Of a stretch of 64,000 nucleotides of DNA, positions 15,495 through 24,006 are shown in pieces. The number at the start of each line of letters is the position of its first letter. Positions within the stretch are counted from its first letter, which is position 1. The stretch lies in assembly GCA_030431455.1 (NCBI GenBank), contig JAUIJE010000005.1:248001-312000 (forward strand), in the 5' to 3' direction. The notes under the pieces were generated by a model. It searched no databases, was not told where the DNA came from, and saw only the letters and a list, made by a program, of their open reading frames with translations. This stretch comes from a bacterium. GTDB lineage: Bacteria > Myxococcota > UBA727 > JAUIJE01. The position numbers and the translations under genes are program-made.

Positions 15495-16442
15495 CTATTG
15501 CGTGCGGTACCGCGTGAGCCAGTGCGTGAATCGATCGTCGCGGCCCCGCACGGCATCCAGGTAGATTTTTTGGATCTTTTCCGTGATCGGCCCGCGCCCG
15601 CCCTCGCCCATCGGGCGGTTGTCGATGCTGCGCACGGGGGTGACCTCGGCCGCGGTCCCGGTCAAGAACACCTCATCCGCGCCGTACAGAAAGTCCCGCG
15701 CGAACCGGCGACCGATCACCTCGATGCCTTCCTTTTGCGCGATCTCGATGATGCCGGCCCGGGTGATGCCTTCCAGAATCGGCGCGCTCACCGGCGCGGT
15801 CCACAGACAGCCGTTGCGCACCGCGAACAGGTTCTCGCCGGTGGCCTCGGCCACGTAGCCGTCCTCGTCGAGAAGAATGGCTTCATCGTAACCCCCGAGG
15901 TTGGCGTCGCGCTTGGCCAGGATGCTATTCACATATTGACCGCACACCTTGCCCTTGGGCACCAACGACTTCGGGCTCATCCGGAACCACGACGACACAC
16001 AGCACTTGATGCCGTTCTTCATGCCCTCTTCACCGAGGTACGCCCCCCACGGCCACACCGTGATCGCGACCCGCACCCGGTTGCGCATCGCGGACAGGCC
16101 GCGCTTGCCGTCATCGACGAACGCGATGGGCCGGATGTAGCCCTCGGGCAGACCGTTGCTCGACAACGCGTCGATGCAACCTTGGCACACCGCCTCTTCG
16201 GTGAACGGGATCTCCATCCGCACCAACCGGGCCGAGCGGAACAAACGCGCGATGTGCTCCTCGAGCCGCAGCACCGCTGGACCGTCCTCGCCGTTGTACG
16301 CGCGGATGCCTTCGAACACCCCGAGCCCGTAATGCAATGTGTATGTCATCGGGCTGATCAAGGCCTGCTCTGACTTCACCAGCTCGCCGTCGAGCCAGGT
16401 GTAGGGAAGCTTGAACTCTTCGGGCACTGCGTCGAAACTCAT
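15495..16442 (-). CDS. ilvE: Branched-chain amino-acid aminotransferase
   Basis: The 315-residue class IV PLP enzyme exchanges amino groups between glutamate and the keto acids of Leu, Ile and Val. The fold signature is intact: LHYGLGVFEGIRAY near residue 36-49, an Arg for phosphate or substrate contact, the PLP-binding Lys165 in PKGKVCGQYVNS, and YVAEATGENLFAV with TGTAAEVTPV further on. Length is normal. The ATG at 16442 follows AGAGG. There are no biosynthetic neighbours, so it stands as an isolated housekeeping gene. Confidence 0.95.
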   Translation of the reverse strand: MSFDAVPEEFKLPYTWLDGELVKSEQALISPMTYTLHYGLGVFEGIRAYNGEDGPAVLRLEEHIARLFRSARLVRMEIPFTEEAVCQGCIDALSSNGLPEGYIRPIAFVDDGKRGLSAMRNRVRVAITVWPWGAYLGEEGMKNGIKCCVSSWFRMSPKSLVPKGKVCGQYVNSILAKRDANLGGYDEAILLDEDGYVAEATGENLFAVRNGCLWTAPVSAPILEGITRAGIIEIAQKEGIEVIGRRFARDFLYGADEVFLTGTAAEVTPVRSIDNRPMGEGGRGPITEKIQKIYLDAVRGRDDRFTHWLTRYRTQ

Positions 16443-16518
16443 CGCGGGACCTCTTCGTGGTGGGCAGGTTGTACCAAATCTCGCGCCCCGCGCCGTCGTC
16501 TTTGCGCTTCATTCGGCA

Positions 16519-17964
16519 TCAGGTGCCGTCGCGCTCGGTGACAATGCCCGGCGGATCCGGGATCGGGCCCACCATCTTGCGCATGAGCGGGATGTGGGCG
16601 GACACCTCCTCGGCGCCGTTGTTGATCGCGCGCAGAAACTCGTTCTGGCTCGGCACCACCGACAGCGGTGACAACACGTTCTTGAACGTCACCGTGAGGT
16701 GGGCGGTCTGCCGGCCTTGTTTGCTGTTCTCGGCGGCGATGCGCATCAACGGCAGGAACAGCATGTGCCGCCCGAGGCGGGGGGCAAAACTGTCGAACGC
16801 GACCACAAACGGATCGCGCTTTTTGATCGCGCCGCCCTGCACCGCCGACCAGGCCTCCCGCGCGGGGAGGTTGTCGGCCACGCCCCCGTCGACCAGGCGC
16901 ACGCAGCCTTCGCGCTCCAACAGCCGCTCACACACCTCGACCATGCGCGGATCGTCGCGCAGGATGTCGTAGTGGATCACGCCGGGGACGGCGGACGAAA
17001 AGCCACACGCGTCGAGCACGTCGAACTCTTCGGTCAACGGATCGCCCCCGAGGTAGATCGGCTTGAGCGGCAGCTTGGTCACCTCGGACAGCGCCCGGGC
17101 GATGGACGCACCGCGGCGGCGAAAACGCCGCGCGTCGATCACCGCGTCGTCGAGCAGGTGGGCGTATTTGTCCACGTCCTCGGGGCCGGCGCCGCCGGTG
17201 ATGCCCGCGACGCACACCCGCAGGGGAATCTCGAGATCCTTGAGCCGCAAGAACTCCCCGTCGCGCAAGAACTCGTTGCCGATGACCTCGCGCAGGTAGA
17301 GCTTGAGGGTCGCGGGCAGGCCGAACCGCGAGTTGGTCTCGAACAGGCGAAACACCCGCCGCCAACTCAACCGGGTCATCAGCGCCTTGAGCTGCTTGAG
17401 TTCAAAATCTTTGGTGCGGCACCGAAACGCGCTCAGCACCGCGCCCATCGACGTGGCCGCCACCAGGTCCGGCCGCAGCCCCGCGTCTTCGACCGCCTGC
17501 ATCGCGCCGACAAAAATGTACGCGGTGCCGCCCCCGCCGCTCATGGCCATGGCCAACGGCCGCCGCCGGGTGGCTTTGTCGAGGGCGGCCATGGGCAACC
17601 GCCCGCCGAACAACCGCAACAGCTCGTCCCGCTCGTCGCGCGCCAGGGTGCGAATGTGTTCGATCTGGTTCTGGATCGCGTCCCGCGCGACTTGTTCGCC
17701 GCTGACGCAGGGGGCCAACGAGTCGTGCAGTTTCTTTCGGTACTCGTCCGACGAGCGCCCAATTTCGACCTCGTCGGTGCCGGTCTCGGTCTGCACCACC
17801 ACCGTCGACAACCGGGCCAGCGACAGCGCCCAGCGCAGGGCGGCCTCGTCGTGCTTGGCCAGCCACGTGGGGTGCGCGACGGCGTAGCGCATCAACGTGA
17901 CCTCGAGGGTCTGAAGCTCGCGCACGAACAGGCGCCGCAGGTCAGCGGTGGGGGTATCGGTCAT
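16519..17964 (-). CDS. Patatin-like phospholipase
   Basis: The 481-residue product begins at ATG 17964; longer frames would run into the response-regulator gene. The N-terminal 135 residues are helical. The patatin domain starts with a Gly-rich oxyanion loop SGGGG (142-146). The nucleophile elbow reads ATSMG with Ser172, where most patatins have GxSxG, and the dyad Asp lies in VDGGVADN near residue 360. The family hydrolyses acyl chains from lipids. There is no signal peptide, so it should act inside the cell. It lies 37 bp after the response-regulator gene on the same strand and may be co-transcribed, although no Shine-Dalgarno is evident. Confidence 0.85.
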   Translation of the reverse strand: MTDTPTADLRRLFVRELQTLEVTLMRYAVAHPTWLAKHDEAALRWALSLARLSTVVVQTETGTDEVEIGRSSDEYRKKLHDSLAPCVSGEQVARDAIQNQIEHIRTLARDERDELLRLFGGRLPMAALDKATRRRPLAMAMSGGGGTAYIFVGAMQAVEDAGLRPDLVAATSMGAVLSAFRCRTKDFELKQLKALMTRLSWRRVFRLFETNSRFGLPATLKLYLREVIGNEFLRDGEFLRLKDLEIPLRVCVAGITGGAGPEDVDKYAHLLDDAVIDARRFRRRGASIARALSEVTKLPLKPIYLGGDPLTEEFDVLDACGFSSAVPGVIHYDILRDDPRMVEVCERLLEREGCVRLVDGGVADNLPAREAWSAVQGGAIKKRDPFVVAFDSFAPRLGRHMLFLPLMRIAAENSKQGRQTAHLTVTFKNVLSPLSVVPSQNEFLRAINNGAEEVSAHIPLMRKMVGPIPDPPGIVTERDGT

Positions 17965-18001
17965 CGGCCGGAAAGGCTGTGTTAGCGAAAACCGGTCGGT
18001 T

Positions 18002-20014
18002 TTACGAGCGTTGGGTGAGTTTGAGTTCGGCCAGGGCCTCTTGACCGTCGGGATCGCATTGCAGGGCGCGCTCAAAATGGGCGGTCGCGTCCTTGCCCGC
18101 GGCCTTGTCGACGAATCCCAGGAACAGGTGGGACTTGTACGATTGGGGATCTTTGCTCACCCCCTGCTCGAGGAGCGGCCGCACGTCGTCCGGCGGGGCG
18201 CCGGCTTTGAAGCGGGCCCAACCCAGGTGCGCAAAGAACTCGCCCTCCTCGGGGTACAGCTCGACCGCCTCTTCGAACAGCCCCACCGCGGCGTCGAAGT
18301 CCCCGCGCGACAGCGCGTGGTCGCCGCGGCGGAACCGGCCCTCGGCGGCGAGGATGCGGGCCACGTCGTCGTGGGCCTTGGGCTTTTGGGCCTCGGACAG
18401 CTCGGTCTCGTACCGCTCGCGCGCGTCGGCGTCCGAGAGCACGTTGTACGCGGCGGTGACCCGGGCGACGATCTGGGCCGCGAGGTCGCGCAGGGCGGCG
18501 GGGACCTGGCCGCGGAACTTGTCGGGGTGAAGCTCGCGCACCCCGGCGTGGTAGGCCCGGCGAATCTCCTCGGGTCGGGCGTCGCGGCTGACCCCGAGCA
18601 CCTCGAAGTGGTTCATGGTGGTCATGGCCGCGAGGCGATCGGACAGGCCGCGGCGCCGGGGATCGTCGCGCGGGGGGGGCGCGGCGGGGGGGCGCTTGGC
18701 CTTCTTGAGCGGGGGGGGCCGGTCCGCGGCCGCCGACGACGGGGGCGGCATCACCGGGGGCTGGGCGTCGAGCGACTCGGCCCGGCGCGATCGCTTGGCG
18801 CTGGGTTGGATCATCTCCGCGGCGAACAGCGCGTACACCAGCTGCAGGGCGACCAGGCGATCCAGGCCGCTCTTGTCGATGACGTCGCGCAGGGTGCGAC
18901 GGCCGTCGATGAGGGCCACGAGCTTGCGCTCATCCGCCTCGAGGGGCACGGACTGGAAGCGGTGCAGAGGGTCGTCGTGCACCTGCAGGTAGCTATCCAT
19001 AAAAGGACCCAGACGGTCCTCGAGCTCGGGGGCCCGGTGGGTGCGGCGCACCCCCTCGTAGATGATGGTGGCCAGGCTCATGTCCAGCGCCACCGCCTGG
19101 GGCGGGATGTCGATCTTGGTCGAGAACTGGTAGTCGCCGTCGGTCCAGCCAAAGATGTCGAAGAGCTTCTCCTGCAGTTGCAGCTGCAGCCCATAGACGA
19201 GGTTGTGGGGTGAGATCGCGCCCATCTCGATGAGGATGGTGCCCTGCTGGCGGCCGCGCTTTTTCATCAGGCGAATGGACTGTTCGCACTCCTCCTCGCT
19301 GATGATCTTCTCTCGGACCAAAACCCGCCCCAAGCATTCGGACAGCAGGTTGCTCTTCACAAATGTGGGGTAGCCCTCCTTGAGGTAGACGATCTTTTTG
19401 ACCCGCTCTTTGCGCAGCAACAGCGCCCCGCTCGCCCGCCAGCGGTGGAGCTGGGCCAGCACCTCGGGGAACGGCTTGTGCCGCAGGTTGCCGCGGGCCG
19501 CTTTGGCCCCGCTGAGGCTGCCCGCGGTGCGCTCGACCTCGTCCTGTTCGCGCTTTTGCAGCACGTCGGCGAAGGGGTCGTCGCCGTAGGCGGCGCGCTT
19601 TTGTTTGCGCGGCTTGTGGGGCCGCCGGCCGGGGTACTCGTCGCCGAGGGCGTCCTTGAGCGCCCCGGTGAGGTCGGAGAGATCGAAGGGTTTATCGAGG
19701 TAGGCAGCGACGTCGAGGTCGTCCTTGGCCATCTTTTTGTGCCGCCGCCCCCGGTAGATGCCGCTCATCATCACCACCGGGACGTGGCTGCCGCCGGGCA
19801 TCGCGCGCAGCGCCTCCACGAGCTCAAACCCCGACACCGCCGGCAACAACACGTCGGTGATCATCACATTGGGCAGCCGGCGCTCCAGGCTCTTGAGGGC
19901 CCACTCCCCGTCCTTCTCGCACAACACCGAAAACCCCTCAGCCTCGAGGTGGTCCTTGAGCATCTGTTGGATGTTCTTGTCGTCCTCGACGACCAACGCG
20001 GTGCGAAGCGCCAA
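18002..20014 (-). CDS. Response regulator with REC, DUF4388 (PATAN), J-domain and TPR
   Basis: The product is about 670 residues. The first 125 are a CheY-like receiver (acidic VEDD, phospho-acceptor Asp54 in MITDVLLP, YLDKPF Lys). About 170-400 is a DUF4388/PATAN-type region (FPEVLAQLHRWRASGALLLRK). A Pro/Arg linker leads to a J-domain (about 467-530) with its HPD motif at 496-498, then TPR units to the end. J-domains recruit Hsp70, so a phosphorylation-controlled DnaK adaptor is possible; output is inferred, and no DNA-binding domain is present. TTG 20014 is preferred as start because GGAGG lies five bases before it. The upstream GTG at 20032 abuts the -10 box (20033-20038), too close to be transcribed. 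Confidence 0.85.
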   Translation of the reverse strand: MALRTALVVEDDKNIQQMLKDHLEAEGFSVLCEKDGEWALKSLERRLPNVMITDVLLPAVSGFELVEALRAMPGGSHVPVVMMSGIYRGRRHKKMAKDDLDVAAYLDKPFDLSDLTGALKDALGDEYPGRRPHKPRKQKRAAYGDDPFADVLQKREQDEVERTAGSLSGAKAARGNLRHKPFPEVLAQLHRWRASGALLLRKERVKKIVYLKEGYPTFVKSNLLSECLGRVLVREKIISEEECEQSIRLMKKRGRQQGTILIEMGAISPHNLVYGLQLQLQEKLFDIFGWTDGDYQFSTKIDIPPQAVALDMSLATIIYEGVRRTHRAPELEDRLGPFMDSYLQVHDDPLHRFQSVPLEADERKLVALIDGRRTLRDVIDKSGLDRLVALQLVYALFAAEMIQPSAKRSRRAESLDAQPPVMPPPSSAAADRPPPLKKAKRPPAAPPPRDDPRRRGLSDRLAAMTTMNHFEVLGVSRDARPEEIRRAYHAGVRELHPDKFRGQVPAALRDLAAQIVARVTAAYNVLSDADARERYETELSEAQKPKAHDDVARILAAEGRFRRGDHALSRGDFDAAVGLFEEAVELYPEEGEFFAHLGWARFKAGAPPDDVRPLLEQGVSKDPQSYKSHLFLGFVDKAAGKDATAHFERALQCDPDGQEALAELKLTQRS

Positions 20015-20032
20015 ATCGACCTCCGGCCCCAC

Positions 20033-20085
20033 TCTATAGCGAAAGTGGGCGGCGGTGACGATTCCTCTCGAGGCTCTGCTACACT
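20033..20085. promoter_or_regulatory. Divergent promoters sharing one -35 hexamer
   Basis: Minus strand: TCGTCA (20061-20056), 17-bp spacer, TATAGA (20038-20033), leading to the response regulator. Plus strand: TGACGA (20056-20061), 18-bp spacer, TACACT (20080-20085), leading to the FHA gene. Both use the same six base pairs as -35, so polymerase could bind only one promoter at a time. The -35 matches are partial. Confidence 0.5.
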
Positions 20086-20102
20086 CCGCAGCGGAGGGTG
20101 CC

Positions 20103-20540
20103 GTGGCTCGATTTGTCGATCTGGTGGTGGTGGAAGGGCCCGATCAGGGCATGAAGTACACCATCGAAGAAGGGGCCTACCGCGTGGTGGGCCGGGCCGG
20201 TGACCCCACCGACTCCACCGTGCACTTGACCAAAGAGGGCGACCGGCTGCTGGACGCCGACCAACAGGCCCTGGTCGACCAGCTGGTGACCTCCCGCTCG
20301 GCCCGGGGCGCGCGCACGAGGTTTCGCACCCGGGGCGCGGACATCCTCATCGACGACGAGTCGGTGAGCCGCTCCCACGCGGTGGTGTTCGCCGACCGCG
20401 AGGGGGTGAGCGTGGCCGACCTGATGAGCACCAACGGGACCAAGGTCAACGGCACCCCCGTGGGTGACGTCGACCTGCAGTCGGGGGACGTGCTGCACGT
20501 GGGCCAAACGAAGTTCAAGGTCGAGGACACCCGGACCTGA
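20103..20540 (+). CDS. FHA-domain protein
   Basis: The 145-residue protein starts at GTG 20103 with GGAGG five bases upstream. It is essentially a single forkhead-associated domain, which binds phosphothreonine peptides: GAYRVVGRAG near the N-terminus, then DDESVSRSHAVVF (Ser-Arg-x-His motif) and the STNGTKVNG loop. A 35-residue insertion separates the first strands (TVHLTKEGDRLLDAD...). No signal peptide is present, so it acts in the cytoplasm. It is divergent from the REC-DUF4388-J-TPR gene with interlocked promoters, hinting at a shared signalling circuit. A kinase partner is not in the window. Confidence 0.88.
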   Translation: MARFVDLVVVEGPDQGMKYTIEEGAYRVVGRAGDPTDSTVHLTKEGDRLLDADQQALVDQLVTSRSARGARTRFRTRGADILIDDESVSRSHAVVFADREGVSVADLMSTNGTKVNGTPVGDVDLQSGDVLHVGQTKFKVEDTRT

Positions 20541-20549
20541 TCGCCCCCG

Positions 20550-23258
20550 TCAGGCCAGGCGCAACAGGATGCGGAAGGTCCGCTCCCGCACGTCGGCCGC
20601 GGTCTCGAACAGCGCTTGGGTCAACGCCTCGCCCGACGACGCGAACTCCGTGCGGTGCCGCAGCATCCGGGCCACTTCGTCCATGCGGTCGTCATCCCGC
20701 CGCACCACCGCGTCGGGCACGTCATCGAGCAGCAGCAGCGCGGTCCGCACCGTGCCCAACAGTGCATAGGCATCGAACAGCACCTGGCCGTTCTCCTCGT
20801 CCAACACCCCCCGGCGCATCAGGCGCAGGAGCGCCCGGGGGGTGGACGGACAATAGAGCCAAGGCAGCTCCGGTCCGTGCCAGAGCTGGAGCCCCTGGAC
20901 CGCGAACTCGATATCGGCCAAACCCCCCTCGCCCTGCTTGAGATGAAACCCGGCCGACCGGGCCCGCTCTTTGACCATGCGGTCCCGCATGTCCAACAGC
21001 CGCATGCCCACCGCGGGCTCCCCCCCGCGCAACGACGCCGACCGGGCCACCGACTCCACCCGCCGGGCCAACGCGTCGTCCCCCGCCACCCGGCGCAGGC
21101 GCAGCAGGCTCTGGCGCTCCCAGAGCGCGCTGGCGCTCTCGTGGTACGACACAAAGGCATTGTGGGACACACACAGGCTGCCCTGGTTGCCACTGGGGCG
21201 CAGCCGGGTGTCGACCTCGAAGCCGGCCCCGGTGGGGAGCTTGGCCGAGAGCAACCAGATCAACCGCCGGGCGAGCCGGGCCGCCCATTCCGAAAGCCCC
21301 GCGTCCCCGCCGTCGGCGTCGTCGTACACAAACAACAGGTCGAGGTCGCTCGACACCGACAGCTCCCGCCCCCCGAGCGCGCCGAGGCCGGTGACCGCGA
21401 TGGCCGCCCCCTCGTAGCCGGGCACCCGCCGGTGGGCGTGGGTCTTGGCCCGGGCCAAGGCCGCCTCCAAGCACGCGTCGGCAAAAGTGGACAGGTGGCG
21501 CGCCACCGCGAACACGCTGAGCCGCCCGTCGATGAACCCCATGCCCAGCCGCAACAAAAGGTCCCGGCGCTGGGTGCGCATCTCGTCCGCGAACTGCTCG
21601 TCGTCGCCGCCGGTGGATAGCTCGCGCAGCCAGCTCGCCTTGGCGCGCCGGCGCACGTCGGGGCGGCGCAACGCCTCGAGCAACGCCAGCGGCGCCCGGG
21701 CCGCGACCTTGGTCAACGGCCCGCTCAACGAGAGCACCCGCAGCACCCGCCGGGTCACGGTCTCGTCGTCGGCGATGCGGGCCCACACCTTGGGGTGGGC
21801 CACCGCGGGCACGAGATCGGACAGGCGGGACAACGCGAGGTCGGGGTGCGGGCTCTTGCCCAGCTGCAGCAACAATGTGGTGGCCCGCTCGCCCACCGCC
21901 GGGTCCCGGCGCCGGTTGTAGCGCGCGAAGGGCGAGCCCCGGCCGCGGGCCAAGCGCAGGATCTGGGTCAAGGCGGCGGCGGGGTCGGCGAAGCCCAGGC
22001 GGAACAACGCGGCCTTGCGCACCTCCTCGCTGGCGGTCACGTCCAGCGCGAGCTCGGCGTCGCCGCGGCCTTGGACGACCTCACCAAAAAAATCATCCGC
22101 GAGCTGTTCGACCTCGGCCCGGACCTCGTCGATGCGCGCGGCGAAGGCGGCCGCGGTGAGCTGGGGTTCGGCCCCGCGCAAAAACACCAGCACCCGTTCG
22201 CGCAGGTCGCCGGCGTCGGGGAGCACATGCGACTGCTGGTCGGTGAGCCAATGCAGGGCGTGCTCCACCCGGCGCCAGAAGCGGTACCCGTCGTCGAGGG
22301 TACGGGCCGCGGACGCGCTCAGGTGACCGCTGCGCTCCAACGCCACGATCGCTTCTTCGATGGGCCGCACCTGCAGGTCGGGCCGGCGCCGGGCGTACAA
22401 ATGTTGGTGCACCTGGACCATGAACTCGATGTCGCGGATGCCGCCCCCCGCGCGTTTGATGTCGAGGCCCTCGGCCGCGGCGGTGGCCGCCACCCGCGCG
22501 CGCATGCCCCCGATGGCGTCGACGATGGCCGGGCTCGGGGACCGGGGAAAACAAAACGGGGACAGCCGCTGCAGCAGTTCGGTCCCGACGCCGCCGACGT
22601 CGACCACGGCCCGGGCCCGCAGCAGGGCGATCTGTTCCCAGGCCTGGCCAAAGGTCTCGTAGTACCGCTCCGCCGCGTCGATGCTGTTGACCAACGGCCC
22701 GGCCCGGCCCTCGGGGCGCAGGTCGAGGTCGACGCGAAAGCCGAAGCCGTTCTCGTCGACGTCGGACAGGATGCCGCGCAGGCTCTTGACCCAGCGCTCG
22801 AACACCTCGTGGGCGGTCTTGCCCCCGGCCATGCCGCGGTCGGAGCGGTTGATGCACAACAGATCGATGTCGCTCGAGGGGTTGAGCTCTTCGCCGCCGA
22901 GTTTGCCCAGCGCGATCACCGCCCGGTCGGGCACCATCTCGTCGTCGAGGGGACCGAGTCTGCTCACCACCGCGTGCCAGGCGGCGCGGTCCGCAAGCCG
23001 CACACACGCGTCGGCGAGCGCGGCCCAGCGCGCCGCGCACCACAGGGGGGACGCCCCTTCGCTTTCCTGGGCCGCGAGGTGGATAAAACACCGCCCGCGC
23101 AGTTCGCGGATGGCCCGGCGCGCCGCGGGCTCGTCGCGGCCCGCGATCTTGTCGAGCACGGTCACGTCGGGGGCGTGCTCCAGGTACCGGGCCCGGCGGG
23201 GCGAGGCGTCGAGCAACCGGGCCACCGGGGGGGACAGGACGCGAAGATGGGTGTCCAC
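20550..23258 (-). CDS. glnE: Glutamine synthetase adenylyltransferase/adenylyl-removing enzyme
   Basis: The product is about 902 residues, near the usual GlnE length. Two nucleotidyltransferase modules are visible: N-terminal ALGKLGGEELNPSSDIDLL (adenylyl-removing half) and C-terminal GLGALGGRELSVSSDLDLL (adenylyl-transferring half), each followed by its helical domain (IRDIEFMVQ; LADIEFAVQ). GlnE tunes glutamine synthetase by AMP attachment in response to nitrogen through PII. The start is uncertain. The frame stays open to 23645, but that extension lies across the divergent exonuclease gene and looks unlike a protein; GTG 23258 (MDTHLRVLSPP) is the first sensible start. It converges on the FHA gene with a 9-bp gap. 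Confidence 0.93.
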   Translation of the reverse strand: MDTHLRVLSPPVARLLDASPRRARYLEHAPDVTVLDKIAGRDEPAARRAIRELRGRCFIHLAAQESEGASPLWCAARWAALADACVRLADRAAWHAVVSRLGPLDDEMVPDRAVIALGKLGGEELNPSSDIDLLCINRSDRGMAGGKTAHEVFERWVKSLRGILSDVDENGFGFRVDLDLRPEGRAGPLVNSIDAAERYYETFGQAWEQIALLRARAVVDVGGVGTELLQRLSPFCFPRSPSPAIVDAIGGMRARVAATAAAEGLDIKRAGGGIRDIEFMVQVHQHLYARRRPDLQVRPIEEAIVALERSGHLSASAARTLDDGYRFWRRVEHALHWLTDQQSHVLPDAGDLRERVLVFLRGAEPQLTAAAFAARIDEVRAEVEQLADDFFGEVVQGRGDAELALDVTASEEVRKAALFRLGFADPAAALTQILRLARGRGSPFARYNRRRDPAVGERATTLLLQLGKSPHPDLALSRLSDLVPAVAHPKVWARIADDETVTRRVLRVLSLSGPLTKVAARAPLALLEALRRPDVRRRAKASWLRELSTGGDDEQFADEMRTQRRDLLLRLGMGFIDGRLSVFAVARHLSTFADACLEAALARAKTHAHRRVPGYEGAAIAVTGLGALGGRELSVSSDLDLLFVYDDADGGDAGLSEWAARLARRLIWLLSAKLPTGAGFEVDTRLRPSGNQGSLCVSHNAFVSYHESASALWERQSLLRLRRVAGDDALARRVESVARSASLRGGEPAVGMRLLDMRDRMVKERARSAGFHLKQGEGGLADIEFAVQGLQLWHGPELPWLYCPSTPRALLRLMRRGVLDEENGQVLFDAYALLGTVRTALLLLDDVPDAVVRRDDDRMDEVARMLRHRTEFASSGEALTQALFETAADVRERTFRILLRLA

Positions 23259-23328
23259 GCCGGTGACTTTAGCCCGGGTGTGCGCGGCGGGGGCGGCCAG
23301 CCGGCGGCGGACCGTGTACGGTGCGGGC

Positions 23329-24006
23329 ATGTCCTTTTGGCGCGCGCCGTTTGTGGCCGTGGACGTCGAGACCACCGGCCTCGACGCAGAGACCGATCGC
23401 ATCGTCGAGGTCGGCTGGGTCCGGGTGCGCGAGGGCCAGGTGGTCGAGGCCCGCTCCGAGCTCTGCGCGCCCGGGCGCCCCCTGCCCCCGGTGGTCGGCC
23501 GGCTCACCGGCCTGACCGACGCCATGCTCGAGCACGCGCCCCCCGTCGACAGGACCGCCCAGGGCTGGTGCCGGGCCATGGCCGGGGCCGCCTTCGTGGT
23601 CGCGTACAACGCGCCCTTCGACCGGTCTTTTTTGTCCCGCGCCACCCTCGCCCGCGGCCGGTCGTTTCCGCTTCGACCGTTTTTTGACCCCTACGTGTGG
23701 GCGCGTCATCTCGACGGGCCGGACGTTCCCCTCGGGCTGTCCGCGGTGGCCGCGCGGGTGGGGGCGGCGCCCCGCCGGGCCCACCGGGCCCTCGACGACG
23801 CCTGGACCGCGGCGGAGGTGTTCTTGCGACTGGCCCCGCGCCTGGGCGCACTGGCTCCGCGCCTGGGCGCACTGGACCCGCACCTGGGCGCGGACGGCAT
23901 CGAGGCCGCCCTCCGGGTGCAGCGGGAGATGATGCGCGCCCACTTGGCGCAGGCCGCGGCTCAGTCCGCGTCGTCGGGCGAGGCGGCGCGCACCCCGCCC
24001 CCGTAG
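23329..24006 (+). CDS. DEDDh 3'-5' exonuclease (DNA polymerase III epsilon-like)
   Basis: The 225-residue product has the DEDDh exonuclease fold: FVAVDVETTG (Asp/Glu pair), NAPFDRSFL (third Asp) and HRALDDAW (His and final Asp). The GLTDAMLEHAP loop is typical of DnaQ-like proteins. These enzymes trim or proofread single-stranded DNA ends with two metal ions; nothing points to a particular repair pathway. The C-terminal part contains three 7-residue repeats (L-A-P-R-L-G-A type). The ATG lies six bases after a TACGGT -10-like box, so the mRNA may be leaderless. The last 46 bp overlap the 3' end of the convergent gene at 23961. Confidence 0.88.
   Translation: MSFWRAPFVAVDVETTGLDAETDRIVEVGWVRVREGQVVEARSELCAPGRPLPPVVGRLTGLTDAMLEHAPPVDRTAQGWCRAMAGAAFVVAYNAPFDRSFLSRATLARGRSFPLRPFFDPYVWARHLDGPDVPLGLSAVAARVGAAPRRAHRALDDAWTAAEVFLRLAPRLGALAPRLGALDPHLGADGIEAALRVQREMMRAHLAQAAAQSASSGEAARTPPP
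23830..23892 (+). repeat. Three tandem 21-bp repeats in the exonuclease gene
   Basis: Three consecutive 21-bp copies start CTGG and end CTGGGCGC(A/G) (23830-23850, 23851-23871, 23872-23892). The first two differ by one base and the third by a few more. They encode L-A-P-R-L-G-A, L-A-P-R-L-G-A and L-D-P-H-L-G-A, just before the C-terminal helix. Confidence 0.85.

Noticed and set aside
23259-23645. N-terminal extension of the GlnE frame
   Set aside because: The added residues are low-complexity Ser/Thr/Arg, lie on the opposite strand of the exonuclease gene and exceed the family length.
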